The notes beneath the pieces were generated by a model. It worked only from the letters and a program-made list of their open reading frames with translations, had not been told where the DNA came from and searched no databases. 64,000 bases of DNA from Neorhizobium galegae. GTDB taxonomy: Bacteria > Pseudomonadota > Alphaproteobacteria > Rhizobiales > Rhizobiaceae. The stretch is from NCBI RefSeq assembly GCF_017877055.1, contig NZ_JAGIPG010000005.1, forward strand, positions 310,001-374,000, in the 5' to 3' direction. The translations under genes and the position numbers were made by a program. Below are positions 43,120 to 51,487 of the stretch, piece after piece. Every line of letters begins with the position of its first letter. Positions within the stretch are counted from its first letter, which is position 1.

Positions 43120-43953
43120 TCAGTCCAGCCGGCGCATCAATTTGTAGAAGAGCGCGGCCGGGAGTATTCTTTTCAGGAAAGCGCCCTGCTTGGCGGGCTT
43201 CGTTACCAGATAATGTGGCTTCGGACGAGCCGCGGTCAAGGCATGAGTCAACACCTCATAGACCGCTTCGGGCCCAAGTTTATGGCGGCTGACCTGGCCT
43301 CGCCCGTCGAGGCGCTTGATCTGCCGTTCGTACTGCTTGGCATGCACCGAGCCTTCGAGATCGACATTCTCCCGGATCTTGGTAAGCGCGTTGGCGGTGA
43401 AGCGCGACGTGATCGGCCCGGGCTCGATGAGGCTCACGCCAATGCCGCTGCCTTCGAGCTCCATGCGCATGGTGATCGTCAGGCCCTCGAGCGCGTATTT
43501 CGAGGCGGTGTAGGCGCCGCGGTAACGATAGGGCAGGAGGCCCAATATTGACGAGCAGTTGACGATGCGGCCGTGGCCTTGAGCGCGCATGACCGGGATC
43601 ACCCACCGCGTCAGCTCGTGCCAGCCGAAGAAATTGGTCTCGAACTGTTCGCGCAGTACGTCGGTGCTTAAATCCTCCACCGCGCCCGCCTGGCCGTAGG
43701 CGCCGTTGTTGAACAATGCGCCGAGGCGTCCGCCGGTGCGCGCCAGCACTGTTTCCACCAAGGCTGAGATCGTGTCCGGCTGGGTATAATCCATCAGCAG
43801 AGCTTCAATGCCGTCCGCTTCGAGGGATGCGAGATCGGCTGCCTTGCGAACCGTCGCGAACACCCGCCAGCCGTCCGCCTTCAGAGCCCGGGCGCAATGG
43901 TCGCCGATACCGGAGGAACAGCCGGTAACGATGATCGTTCTATTTTCGGCCAT
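43120..43953 (-). CDS. Short-chain dehydrogenase/reductase
   Basis: A 277-residue SDR-family NAD(P)-dependent oxidoreductase with TGCSSGIG at residues 10-17, NNGAYG (about 85), the catalytic Ser of NCSS near 138, and YTASKY holding Tyr and Lys. The C-terminal extension (about 240-277) is hydrophobic/basic. Start at 43953 is chosen as family start (MAENRTIIVTG). The substrate is unknown. It leads a minus-strand run ending in the rhomboid gene. Confidence 0.9.
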   Translation of the reverse strand: MAENRTIIVTGCSSGIGDHCARALKADGWRVFATVRKAADLASLEADGIEALLMDYTQPDTISALVETVLARTGGRLGALFNNGAYGQAGAVEDLSTDVLREQFETNFFGWHELTRWVIPVMRAQGHGRIVNCSSILGLLPYRYRGAYTASKYALEGLTITMRMELEGSGIGVSLIEPGPITSRFTANALTKIRENVDLEGSVHAKQYERQIKRLDGRGQVSRHKLGPEAVYEVLTHALTAARPKPHYLVTKPAKQGAFLKRILPAALFYKLMRRLD

Positions 43954-44023
43954 TGAATAAGGTTCCCTGTACAATCGATAGAGTTCCTCCCATATTTCCC
44001 GCCACGTCACAACGGAGTTGCCC

Positions 44024-44998
44024 TTGCCCGAAGAAAACCGCCCCGTCCGGTGGTATCGCCTCGCCTTCAAGGTTCTTTGGGACGCCTATTGGCACTTCTC
44101 GGACGACGATGGCTGGGCCATGGCGAGCCATGTGGCGCTTTCCGGCCTGCTGGCGCTATTTCCGTTCCTGATCTTCGGCACCGCGCTTGCCGGTTTCCTG
44201 GGAGCCGGCGGTTTTTCGGAAACGGCGGTGCATCTGCTGTTCGACACCTGGCCGGCGAACATCGCCGCACCTATCGCATCGGAGATCCGCCAGGTGCTGG
44301 AAATCCCGCGCGGCGGACTGCTGACCATCTCGGTTCTCGCCGCTGCCTATTTCGCCTCCAACGGTGTCGAGGCGCTGAGGATTTCCCTCAACCGTGCCTA
44401 CCGCGTGACGGAGACCCGGCCCTGGTACGTGACCCGTCTCGCCAGTCTTGGTTATGTGATCGTCGCCGTCGTCATCTTCGCGGTGATCAGCATCCTGCTC
44501 GTCGCAGTGCCGGTGGCGCTCCGCTTTGCCGAAACGCGGTTTCCGTGGCTGATCGGCGACCTGACGCGGGCTGCGAACTGGGGCCTCTATGGTACAGCTC
44601 TCTTGCTCATGATCGGCCTGCTGCTCTCGCACAAATGGCTGCCGGCAGGGCATCGGCGGATTATCGACGTGCTGCCGGGCGTGACGCTGACGATCGTTAT
44701 CTGGACCGCCTTCGGGCTCGGTTTCGCCTCCTACCTCTCGACCTTCGCCAACTATGCGGCGACCTATGCGGGACTGGCGTCGATCATGATCGTGCTGGTC
44801 TTCCTCTACATGATCAGCGTGATCTTCATTCTCGGCGCCGAGTTCAATGCCGCGCTGATGAAGTACCGGATCTACTCGGTCTTCAACCGGTTCCGGAGGG
44901 AGCGTCGCCAACGCGGCGAAGCGCTGTCAAAGGCCAACGAGGCGACGGATGTCACTGATCGAGAGGCCCTGGTCGCGAAGCGCCGCGAGCCCGGTTGA
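44024..44998 (+). CDS. YihY/BrkB-family membrane protein
   Basis: A 324-residue inner-membrane protein with six predicted helices of the YihY/BrkB family, once annotated as ribonuclease BN. The start is a TTG at 44024 with GGAG six bases before it; a TTG at 44018 is less well spaced. The role of BrkB proteins is unsettled (serum resistance in Bordetella, envelope transport). It is divergent from the SDR gene and overlaps gluQ tail-to-tail by 72 bases. Confidence 0.87.
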   Translation: MPEENRPVRWYRLAFKVLWDAYWHFSDDDGWAMASHVALSGLLALFPFLIFGTALAGFLGAGGFSETAVHLLFDTWPANIAAPIASEIRQVLEIPRGGLLTISVLAAAYFASNGVEALRISLNRAYRVTETRPWYVTRLASLGYVIVAVVIFAVISILLVAVPVALRFAETRFPWLIGDLTRAANWGLYGTALLLMIGLLLSHKWLPAGHRRIIDVLPGVTLTIVIWTAFGLGFASYLSTFANYAATYAGLASIMIVLVFLYMISVIFILGAEFNAALMKYRIYSVFNRFRRERRQRGEALSKANEATDVTDREALVAKRREPG

Positions 44999-45808
44999 GC
45001 CCTCGCTTTTCGACAGCTTCCTGCCATCCTTCCCGACGACCAGCCGGTGGTGATGATAGACCGGCGGCGTTAGCCCCAGCAGTTCCTGCAGCAGCCGGTG
45101 CACGGCCGTCGCCTCGAAAAGGTCGAGCCCCCGCACCACATGGGTGACCCCCTGCGCCGCGTCGTCCACCGTTACCGACAGATGGTAGCTCGACGGAGCA
45201 TCCGAGCGGGAGAGGACGACATCGCCCCAGGCCGACGGATCGGCAGGGATCTCTCCGCGGTCTCCGTCGCCGGTCTCGGTCCAGTGCAAGGGTGCCACGA
45301 TCAGGCCGAGGGCCTTTTGCATGTCGAGGCGAAAGGCATGCCGGACGCCGTCGGCGATCAGCTTGCGCCGCTCCGTCTGGCTGCGGTGCCGGTCGTCGTC
45401 GGGATAAAGCGGCGAGCCATCCGGATCGCGCGGCCAGCTTTTTCCGCTCGCCTCGCAAGTCGCGACTTTGGCCTTCACCTCGCCGCGGGTCAGGAAGGCC
45501 GGGTAGACCAGACCCATCTCGGTCAATCGATCGAGCGCCGCATGGTAAGCGTCGAAATGGTCGGATTGCCGCCGCACAGGTTCTTCCCAATCGAGCCCCA
45601 GCCAGGCGAGATCGCGATAGATCGCCGCTTCGAATTGCGGGGTGCAGCGCGTCAGGTCGATATCCTCGATGCGCAGCAGGAAACGGCCGCCGCTTGCCGC
45701 CGCCATGTCGTGATTGAGCAGCGCCGACAGTGCATGGCCGAGATGCAGGAACCCGTTCGGGCTTGGCGCGAAACGATAGACCGGTTTATCAGAAGGCGGA
45801 GCGGGCAT
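44927..45808 (-). CDS. gluQ: Glutamyl-Q tRNA(Asp) synthetase
   Basis: A 293-residue truncated glutamyl-tRNA synthetase paralogue that attaches glutamate to queuosine-34 of tRNA(Asp). The class I motif is RFAPSPNGFLHLGH at about 13-26, and the KMSKS equivalent is KLSKS near 266; it lacks the anticodon-binding domain. ATG at 45808 is chosen by homology. It ties with the queuosine-precursor transporter in this window: both act on the queuosine modification. Confidence 0.94.
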   Translation of the reverse strand: MPAPPSDKPVYRFAPSPNGFLHLGHALSALLNHDMAAASGGRFLLRIEDIDLTRCTPQFEAAIYRDLAWLGLDWEEPVRRQSDHFDAYHAALDRLTEMGLVYPAFLTRGEVKAKVATCEASGKSWPRDPDGSPLYPDDDRHRSQTERRKLIADGVRHAFRLDMQKALGLIVAPLHWTETGDGDRGEIPADPSAWGDVVLSRSDAPSSYHLSVTVDDAAQGVTHVVRGLDLFEATAVHRLLQELLGLTPPVYHHHRLVVGKDGRKLSKSEGSTGLAALRDQGLSISDIRRLVGL

Positions 45809-45857
45809 GATTTCTTCTGCCACGCTTTTTGAAAAACGGCCATGGGAGAGGCGAGAG

Positions 45858-46499
45858 GTGTCCATCATCCGCGATCATTCCGACATCCAGGCGGGGCTGG
45901 AGGCGCTGATCGCGCTGGACCCGCGGCTTGCGGCGATCGTCGAGGTGTCCGGCCCGGTGCCGCTCCGGCTGAACGAGCCGGGCTTTTCGGGCCTTGCCTC
46001 GATCGTCGTGTCGCAGATGGTGTCGAGGGCGAGTGCGGAGGCGATCTGGCGGAGGATAACGGCCGCCGGCCCGGTCACCGCGGCAGGATATCGCGCGCTT
46101 GCTCCCGAAATCGTCGCGACGTTCGGCCTGTCGCGGGCCAAGGCGGCGACGCTTCTGCATTTGTCCACAGCAATTTCGGAAGGGCATTTCGATCTCGCGT
46201 CCGTGTCTTTACTCGAAACGGGTGAGGCGATCCGTAAGATGACGGCACTGCCCGGCATCGGCCCATGGACGGCGGAAGTTTACCTGATGTTCTGCGGTGG
46301 CCATGCCGACATTTTTCCCGCGGGCGACGTGGCGCTGCAGGCGGCGGTCGCCCACGCTTTCAGCCTGGAAGCCCGGCCTTCTTCCAAAAACCTGGCAGCC
46401 GCGGCCGCTATCTGGAGCCCGTGGCGTTCCGTCGCGGCACGGCTTTTCTGGGCCTATTACGCGGCGAAAATGCGTCGCGATGTCACACCTTTGACCTGA
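45858..46499 (+). CDS. DNA-3-methyladenine glycosylase II (AlkA-type)
   Basis: A 213-residue HhH-GPD base-excision repair glycosylase that removes alkylated purines. The helix-hairpin-helix is LPGIGPWTAEVY and the catalytic Asp is in AGDVALQ. The GTG at 45858 (reading MSIIRDHSD) is close to family starts and follows GAGAGG; the ATG at 45807, which overlaps the gluQ start by two bases on the other strand, also has a GGAG site. Either may be real. Confidence 0.88.
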   Translation: MSIIRDHSDIQAGLEALIALDPRLAAIVEVSGPVPLRLNEPGFSGLASIVVSQMVSRASAEAIWRRITAAGPVTAAGYRALAPEIVATFGLSRAKAATLLHLSTAISEGHFDLASVSLLETGEAIRKMTALPGIGPWTAEVYLMFCGGHADIFPAGDVALQAAVAHAFSLEARPSSKNLAAAAAIWSPWRSVAARLFWAYYAAKMRRDVTPLT

Positions 46500-46534
46500 A
46501 GGCGGGCCAGAGTATCCCACTGCATTTATTGGGC

Positions 46535-46564
46535 TTCACAATCCTGTAACAACGGACCTAATAT
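46535..46564 (+). promoter_or_regulatory. Candidate promoter of the HNH endonuclease gene
   Basis: TTCACA (five of six), an 18-base spacer, and TAATAT, placing transcription start about 30 bases before the TTG start of the HNH gene. The spacer is one base longer than optimal. Confidence 0.45.
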
Positions 46565-46600
46565 AGAAAGTACAGATGCCGAATCGGGTAGGAGCGTCAC

Positions 46601-47158
46601 TTGACGATTGCAGTCTCCCCGCAGGCCCTGCCGGCGCTCGTCCTGAACGCTGACTACCGGCCGCTGAGTTATTATCCCTTGTCGCTTTGGTCCTGGCAGG
46701 ACGCGATCAAGGCGGTTTTCCTCGACCGTGTGAACATCATCGCGGAATACGATCACTCGGTCTGCTCGCCGAGCTTCTCGATGAAGCTGCCGAGCGTCGT
46801 CAGCCTCAAGACCTACGTCCAGCCGACCCGCAACCCCGCCTTCACCCGGTTCAACGTCTTCCTGCGCGACAAGTTCGAGTGCCAGTATTGCGGCGAACAT
46901 GACGACCTGACCTTCGACCATGTCATCCCGCGCGCCCACGGCGGCGAGACGACCTGGGAAAATGTCGTGGCCGCCTGCTCGCCCTGCAATCTCAGGAAAG
47001 GCAGCAAGCTGCCGAAGCAGGCCGCCATGTTTCCGCACCAGAAGCCCTATCAGCCGACGGTGCAGGACCTGCACAATAACGGCCGGCTCTTCCCGCCGAA
47101 CTATCTGCACGAGAGCTGGATGGACTATCTCTACTGGGATACGGAACTGCAGCCATAA
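46601..47158 (+). CDS. HNH endonuclease domain protein
   Basis: A 185-residue protein with an HNH nuclease domain: the CQYC and CSPC cysteine pairs bind zinc, and FDHVIPRAHGG supplies the HNH catalytic His. TTG at 46601 has TAGGAG six bases upstream and no better start lies nearby. The family is common in alphaproteobacterial chromosomes outside restriction or phage loci; the target is unknown. A terminator follows. Confidence 0.9.
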   Translation: MTIAVSPQALPALVLNADYRPLSYYPLSLWSWQDAIKAVFLDRVNIIAEYDHSVCSPSFSMKLPSVVSLKTYVQPTRNPAFTRFNVFLRDKFECQYCGEHDDLTFDHVIPRAHGGETTWENVVAACSPCNLRKGSKLPKQAAMFPHQKPYQPTVQDLHNNGRLFPPNYLHESWMDYLYWDTELQP

Positions 47159-47193
47159 GAGGGTACGGCTCGTGCCTGGGATCGCCTGTGACG

Positions 47194-47220
47194 AAGGCCG
47201 CTTTTTACGCGGCCTTTTTT
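47194..47220 (+). terminator. Rho-independent terminator of the HNH gene
   Basis: GGCCGC (47196-47201) and GCGGCC (47209-47214) with a 7-base loop, followed by six T. It overlaps the end of the convergent dsbB frame. Confidence 0.85.
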
Positions 47221-47720
47221 GCGCCGACGAATGCGATGGCGGCGAGGATGACGCTGGCGATCACGTTCCAACCGGCAAACGAGAGGCCGAGCACGCGAAG
47301 GGCGGCCTCCGTGCAGGACGGGCCGTGCACGGTGTTGAGGTCCGAAAGCAGGCTCCCGGCATTGGTGGTGACGCCCGCGCCGCCGCCGCAGCTTGCCGGA
47401 CCTTCCCAGAACGCCCATTCGACGCCCGAGTGATAGACGCCCATGCCGGCACCGACCAGCATCATCACGCCGATGACGACGAGCAGGGCGCGGGTGACCC
47501 AGGCGGGCAGGCCGACCGCCGAGACGACGATCGCCAGAATGCCGACCGGAATGCCGTAATAATAGGGATTGCGCTGCAGCAGGCAGAGCGCGCAGGGGAT
47601 GTAGCCGCCGATATATTGAAAGGCGAGCGCCCCGCCGACGGTCGCCGCCATGCCGAGGGTCAGGACGATGGCATAGCCGATACCGGTGCGGGAACGGGGT
47701 GTGGAAGCTGTCAGCGCCAT
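47205..47720 (-). CDS. dsbB: Disulfide bond formation protein B
   Basis: A 171-residue inner-membrane quinone reductase with four helices that reoxidises DsbA. CALC (Cys43, Cys46) is the quinone-side pair in periplasmic loop 1; the second loop has Cys at about 100 (PASCGGG) and a later PSC pair. ATG at 47720 has GGAGAAGCGC upstream. A stop-proximal terminator of the HNH gene lies inside its end. dsbA is not in the window. Confidence 0.9.
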   Translation of the reverse strand: MALTASTPRSRTGIGYAIVLTLGMAATVGGALAFQYIGGYIPCALCLLQRNPYYYGIPVGILAIVVSAVGLPAWVTRALLVVIGVMMLVGAGMGVYHSGVEWAFWEGPASCGGGAGVTTNAGSLLSDLNTVHGPSCTEAALRVLGLSFAGWNVIASVILAAIAFVGAKKAA

Positions 47721-47979
47721 GCGCTTCTCCTGATTGGTTTCGACCGGCCTGGACGCCATGGCCTCACTTAGAGCAGATGTGCCGGCTCGGTAAGACAAAT
47801 TATCTTGAACTTGGCGCCTTGTCGCCCGCGGGGCCGGAAGCCGCGACGACGCGGCCGCAACGAAAACAGACTGCCGCCATCGGATGATTTGTGCCCATCG
47901 CAAATTGGCGATTGATGCGGGCTACATCCTGAGTTAAGAACCACCATCGGACGGAGGCGAGTCATCGTCTCTCAGGTTA

Positions 47980-48056
47980 GCACCCGTAGCTCAGCTGGAT
48001 AGAGTGTTGGATTCCGATTCCAAAGGTCACAGGTTCGAATCCTGTCGGGTGCGCCA
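47980..48056 (+). tRNA. tRNA-Arg (anticodon CCG)
   Basis: The acceptor stem GCACCCG pairs with CGGGTGC; the D arm has TAGCTCAGCTGG; the anticodon stem TTGGA/TCCAA encloses TTCCGAT (anticodon CCG); the T arm reads GGTTCGAATCC. Discriminator G and CCA encoded. It reads CGG. No repeat of its 3' end was noticed nearby to suggest an integrated element. Confidence 0.97.
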
Positions 48057-48164
48057 CCTTCCCCATATTTGAACCGAACTCAATCGCGACCCAGTCGGGG
48101 TGTTCCACGCGCACGCCGTCACTGCGCCGGACCGCCGCAACCCTATCAAAGATCTTGAAAATTG

Positions 48165-48249
48165 TGGTGCCCCGTGCCGGAATCGAACCAGCACTCCTCT
48201 CGGAACCTGATTTTGAGTCAGGCGCGTCTACCAATTCCGCCAACGGGGC
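48165..48249 (-). tRNA. tRNA-Leu (anticodon CAA)
   Basis: Minus-strand class II tRNA with a long variable arm: acceptor GCCCCGT pairs with ACGGGGC, anticodon stem CCTGA/TCAGG with loop CTCAAAA (anticodon CAA), variable arm, and T arm GGTTCGATTCC. CCA is encoded. It reads UUG. It is convergent with tRNA-Arg(CCG), 108 bases apart. Confidence 0.96.
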
Positions 48250-48558
48250 ACTCGGGTAGCGGTATGCGCTCTATCACGGCCTCGCACCGGCATGCAAGGA
48301 TGAAGTGAGGCTCTCGTCCCAGGTGCTTCACGCCTGTAAGATTGCCTCGGATCAGGACAGTGCGATGTCACTTTTTCCAGTCCTTACCGGCAGATCGCCG
48401 TTCGTTGGTACCGTCTGCAACATGTGTGCGGTCTGGAGATCAGTTTCGGGGGGCCGCAATGGTGGAAGGCTTCGTCATGTCAGGTCCCCTCCGATGTCCC
48501 CCTTGTATTTTCAGCATCGCGGATGTTAGCTGGTGCAGCAAAAATAGAAGCGCTGCCG
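48250..48558. other. 309-base gap, no gene recognised
   Basis: Lies between tRNA-Leu and the acyl-CoA synthetase start. No ORF with a ribosome site and no convincing terminator or repeat was seen. It must hold the tRNA-Leu promoter (minus) and probably that of the synthetase. The upstream in-frame extension of the synthetase (from 48424) reads through it without a ribosome site and is probably noncoding. Confidence 0.5.
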
Positions 48559-50193
48559 ATGAAACTGCCTGCCCGCACCTCCTATGAAGAGCTTGTTGAC
48601 GATTTCGCCTGGGAGATTCCGCGGCGTTTCAACATGGGGGAAGTGGTCAGCGATGGCTGGGCGGCGAGATTTCCGGATCGTGTCTGTCTCCAGCATTTCA
48701 GCCCGGATGGCGACCATCGGGCGTTGACCTATGGCGCGCTGTCCAAGCGGTCCGCCTCGCTTGCCAATGCCTTCGTCGCGCTCGGCCTGAAGCCCGGGGA
48801 TCGGGTGGCGCTGCTGCTGCCGCAGAGTTTCGAGACGGTGATCGCGCATGTGGCGATCTACAAGATGGGCGGCATCGCCCTGCCGCTGGCGCTGCTGTTC
48901 GGGGCCGAGGCGCTCGAATACCGATTGAAGGCATCGGGTGCGACGGCGATCGTCACCAATCCCTTTGGCCTGTCTCGGTTGGCCGATCTGCGTGAAAAGC
49001 TGCCGGACTTGCGGCATGTGATCGTCACCGGTGGGATGCCCGCCGGCGAAAACCTTCTGGCGCTCGACGCGCTGATTGCCGCCCACCCGCCCGTATTCGA
49101 GGTCGCCGATACCGGTCCGGACGATCCGGCGCTGATGATCTTTACCTCCGGCACGACCGGCCCGCCGAAGGCGGCGCTGCATGGTCATCGGGTGCTGGCA
49201 GGCCATATCCCGGGTTTCCAGCTGGCGCATGAATTCGCGCCGCAGGAGGGTGATCGGATATGGACGCCGTCCGATTGGGCCTGGGCGGGCGGCCTGCTCA
49301 ACGTGCTGCTGCCGGCGCTGATGCTCGGCATTCCGGTCGTGTCCTCGCCGGCGCAGAAATTCGATGCGGACATGGCCTTCCGCATCATGTCCGAGATGGA
49401 TGTGCGCAACGCCTTCATTCCGCCGACGGCGCTGCGGCTGCTGAAATCCGTCGAAAAGCCGCTCGAAAAATACGATCTCAAGCTCAGGACGATCGCGTCG
49501 GCCGGCGAGGCGCTCGGACGCGAGACCTATGACTGGGCAAAGGCGGCGCTGGGGCTGACGGTCAACGAGTTCTACGGTCAGACCGAGTGCAATTTCGTGC
49601 TGTCCTCGGCTGCCAATCTCGGCGTATCGCGCGGCGGGGCGATCGGGCGGGCGGTGCCTGGCCATCACGTGGCGGTGGTCGATGGCAGGGGGATCGAGCT
49701 TCCGGTCGGCAAGATGGGGCAGATCGCCATCCGCCGTCCGGACCCGGTGATGTTCCTCGGCTACTGGAACGACGAGGTGGCGACAGAGGCGAAGTTTGTC
49801 GGCGACTGGCTGATCACCGGCGATCTCGGCCGGAAGGACCGCGATGGTTATGTGGAGTTCATCGGTCGCGATGACGATGTCATCACCTCGTCGGGTTACC
49901 GCATCGGCCCGAGCGAGATCGAGGACTGCCTGAGCGGCCATCCGGCGGTGCGGCTGGCGGCCGTGGTCGGCAAGCCGGACCCGATCCGCACCGAGATCGT
50001 CAAGGCCTATATTGCGCTCGCGCCCGGCTATCGCCCGAGCGACGAGCTTGCGGCAGAGATCCGCGACTGGGTGAAGACGCGGCTATCGATGCACGAATAT
50101 CCGCGTGAAGTGGCGTTCGTGGACGATATCCCCCTGACGACCAGCGGCAAGGTCATCCGCCGGCTGCTGCGCGACAAGGCCGCCGCCGAGTGA
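48559..50193 (+). CDS. Acyl-CoA synthetase, AMP-forming (medium-chain/acetate-type)
   Basis: A 544-residue adenylate-forming enzyme that makes acyl-CoA from acid, ATP and CoA. The AMP-binding motif is FTSGTTGPPK near residue 195; YGQTE, TGD and the C-terminal SGKVIRR catalytic lysine follow. ATG 48559 is chosen for the start MKLPARTSYEEL; MLAGAAK at 48523 is an alternative. The acid is not known. Confidence 0.9.
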   Translation: MKLPARTSYEELVDDFAWEIPRRFNMGEVVSDGWAARFPDRVCLQHFSPDGDHRALTYGALSKRSASLANAFVALGLKPGDRVALLLPQSFETVIAHVAIYKMGGIALPLALLFGAEALEYRLKASGATAIVTNPFGLSRLADLREKLPDLRHVIVTGGMPAGENLLALDALIAAHPPVFEVADTGPDDPALMIFTSGTTGPPKAALHGHRVLAGHIPGFQLAHEFAPQEGDRIWTPSDWAWAGGLLNVLLPALMLGIPVVSSPAQKFDADMAFRIMSEMDVRNAFIPPTALRLLKSVEKPLEKYDLKLRTIASAGEALGRETYDWAKAALGLTVNEFYGQTECNFVLSSAANLGVSRGGAIGRAVPGHHVAVVDGRGIELPVGKMGQIAIRRPDPVMFLGYWNDEVATEAKFVGDWLITGDLGRKDRDGYVEFIGRDDDVITSSGYRIGPSEIEDCLSGHPAVRLAAVVGKPDPIRTEIVKAYIALAPGYRPSDELAAEIRDWVKTRLSMHEYPREVAFVDDIPLTTSGKVIRRLLRDKAAAE

Positions 50194-50207
50194 TCGTTAC
50201 GCAGTGA

Positions 50208-51485
50208 TTATTCCGCACGGCCGGCGAGCGACATGATCTTTTCCCGGAGCATGCGGGCCATGTTGCGGGTGTTGCGGTAGAGGTGAAGCTGGGCTGCCAC
50301 CTGGCGCACGTCGCGGTCGCCGTTCTGCCTCAGGCCGATCACCAGCGTGCCCATTTCCTCGCGCTCTTCCCAGAAGCGGCTCATGATCGGGTGATCGGGA
50401 ACCGCGCAGCTGTCGGTGCGCATGATGTTGGCGTCTTCGAGATGCCATTCGGTCAGTTTCACCATCAAGAGCTTGCCGGGCGAGAACTGGGCGAAGCTCT
50501 CGTCATAGGCGGTCTTCCACGTATAGGCCTCGCCGGCCATGATGAAGACGATGAGCGAAGCGATCGCGCGGCCGTCGAAATCGATCGTGTGGATGCGGAC
50601 CGCGTCGATTTCCGCAAGGTTGGTGATCGCTTCGCGGGCAAACGCGGCGCGGTAGCGGTCGTTGATCAGGGCCGAGCGTTTGCGGCCCTTCCAGCCTTTG
50701 GCTTCGAGCGCCAGGAATTCCTCCATCCGCAGTCGGATCTCTTCCGGCTGGCGGGCGACCGAATAGCTGAGCGAGCCTTTGTTTCCCAGATTGCGCCACA
50801 GGCGGCGCATTTCGCGGTAGTGGTGCGACGAGATCGAATGTTTCAGATAGGCCTCGCCGTCGAGCAGGCTTTCGAGCATTGGCCGCAGATTGGGATCCGT
50901 GACGGTGACCGGCAGGTTGCGGCCGATGGCGACCGCCTTGGCGAGCTGCGCGAACGGGCCGTTGAGGCGCACGTCCGGCATGACCAGCACCGAGGGAAGG
51001 CGGGCCTCGCGCATGCTCAGCGCCTCGAAAAGGTTGTCGATCGTCTCGGCCGAGTCCTCCGCATCGACGAGCGGGGTGCCGATCGGTCCGAACGGGTTCG
51101 CCCAGGCACGGATGATCGAGGCGCCGACGGAAAAGCCCGGCTTTTCGACCGTGAACGGCATCAAGAGCCGCATCCGGCTGCGCATGCCCGTCTCGTCGCG
51201 GATCAGCGCCAGGCGGACCTGCTTGTCCTCGACCCGCGGCATGGCGGGGGCGAGCAGCCGGGCCGAAAAGAAGATGTTCGGCTCGAGCGCGCGGTTGGAG
51301 AGGAATTCCAGCTCTTCCTGCAGGTCGTAACCGAAGGCGGCGGGATAGAGGCAGAGTTCGCGGCCCGGCCGGCCGACCTGGAGATGCGCGTCGGCATCCG
51401 GCCGCTCGGCGCGGAAGGCCGGGATCATGCTCGCCCGGCCGCCGCCATTGCCCTCGAATTCGCTGCTGAACGGAGGTTGCGCCAT
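50208..51485 (-). CDS. BioF2-like (FemAB/CelD-type) GNAT acetyltransferase
   Basis: A 425-residue protein of the CelD/BioF2-like acetyltransferase fold, FemAB-like, found in polysaccharide and envelope loci. The N-terminal part (about 40-180) is variable and the C-terminal GNAT-type part (about 220-400) contains SISSHHYREMRRLWR and VRIHTIDFDGRAIASL. It begins two bases after the stop of the flippase gene and is surely co-transcribed with it. Likely a surface-polymer modifying enzyme; the donor and acceptor are unknown. Confidence 0.8.
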   Translation of the reverse strand: MAQPPFSSEFEGNGGGRASMIPAFRAERPDADAHLQVGRPGRELCLYPAAFGYDLQEELEFLSNRALEPNIFFSARLLAPAMPRVEDKQVRLALIRDETGMRSRMRLLMPFTVEKPGFSVGASIIRAWANPFGPIGTPLVDAEDSAETIDNLFEALSMREARLPSVLVMPDVRLNGPFAQLAKAVAIGRNLPVTVTDPNLRPMLESLLDGEAYLKHSISSHHYREMRRLWRNLGNKGSLSYSVARQPEEIRLRMEEFLALEAKGWKGRKRSALINDRYRAAFAREAITNLAEIDAVRIHTIDFDGRAIASLIVFIMAGEAYTWKTAYDESFAQFSPGKLLMVKLTEWHLEDANIMRTDSCAVPDHPIMSRFWEEREEMGTLVIGLRQNGDRDVRQVAAQLHLYRNTRNMARMLREKIMSLAGRAE

Positions 51486-51487
51486 GG

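Noticed and set aside
47980..48056. tRNA-Arg(CCG) as an att site of a genomic island
   Set aside because: No integrase gene and no repeat of the tRNA 3' end was seen in the rest of the window.
47977..48243. 88-residue minus-strand ORF across both tRNA genes
   Set aside because: The peptide is the translation of tRNA sequence (a familiar false ORF) and the tRNA folds are clear on both sides.
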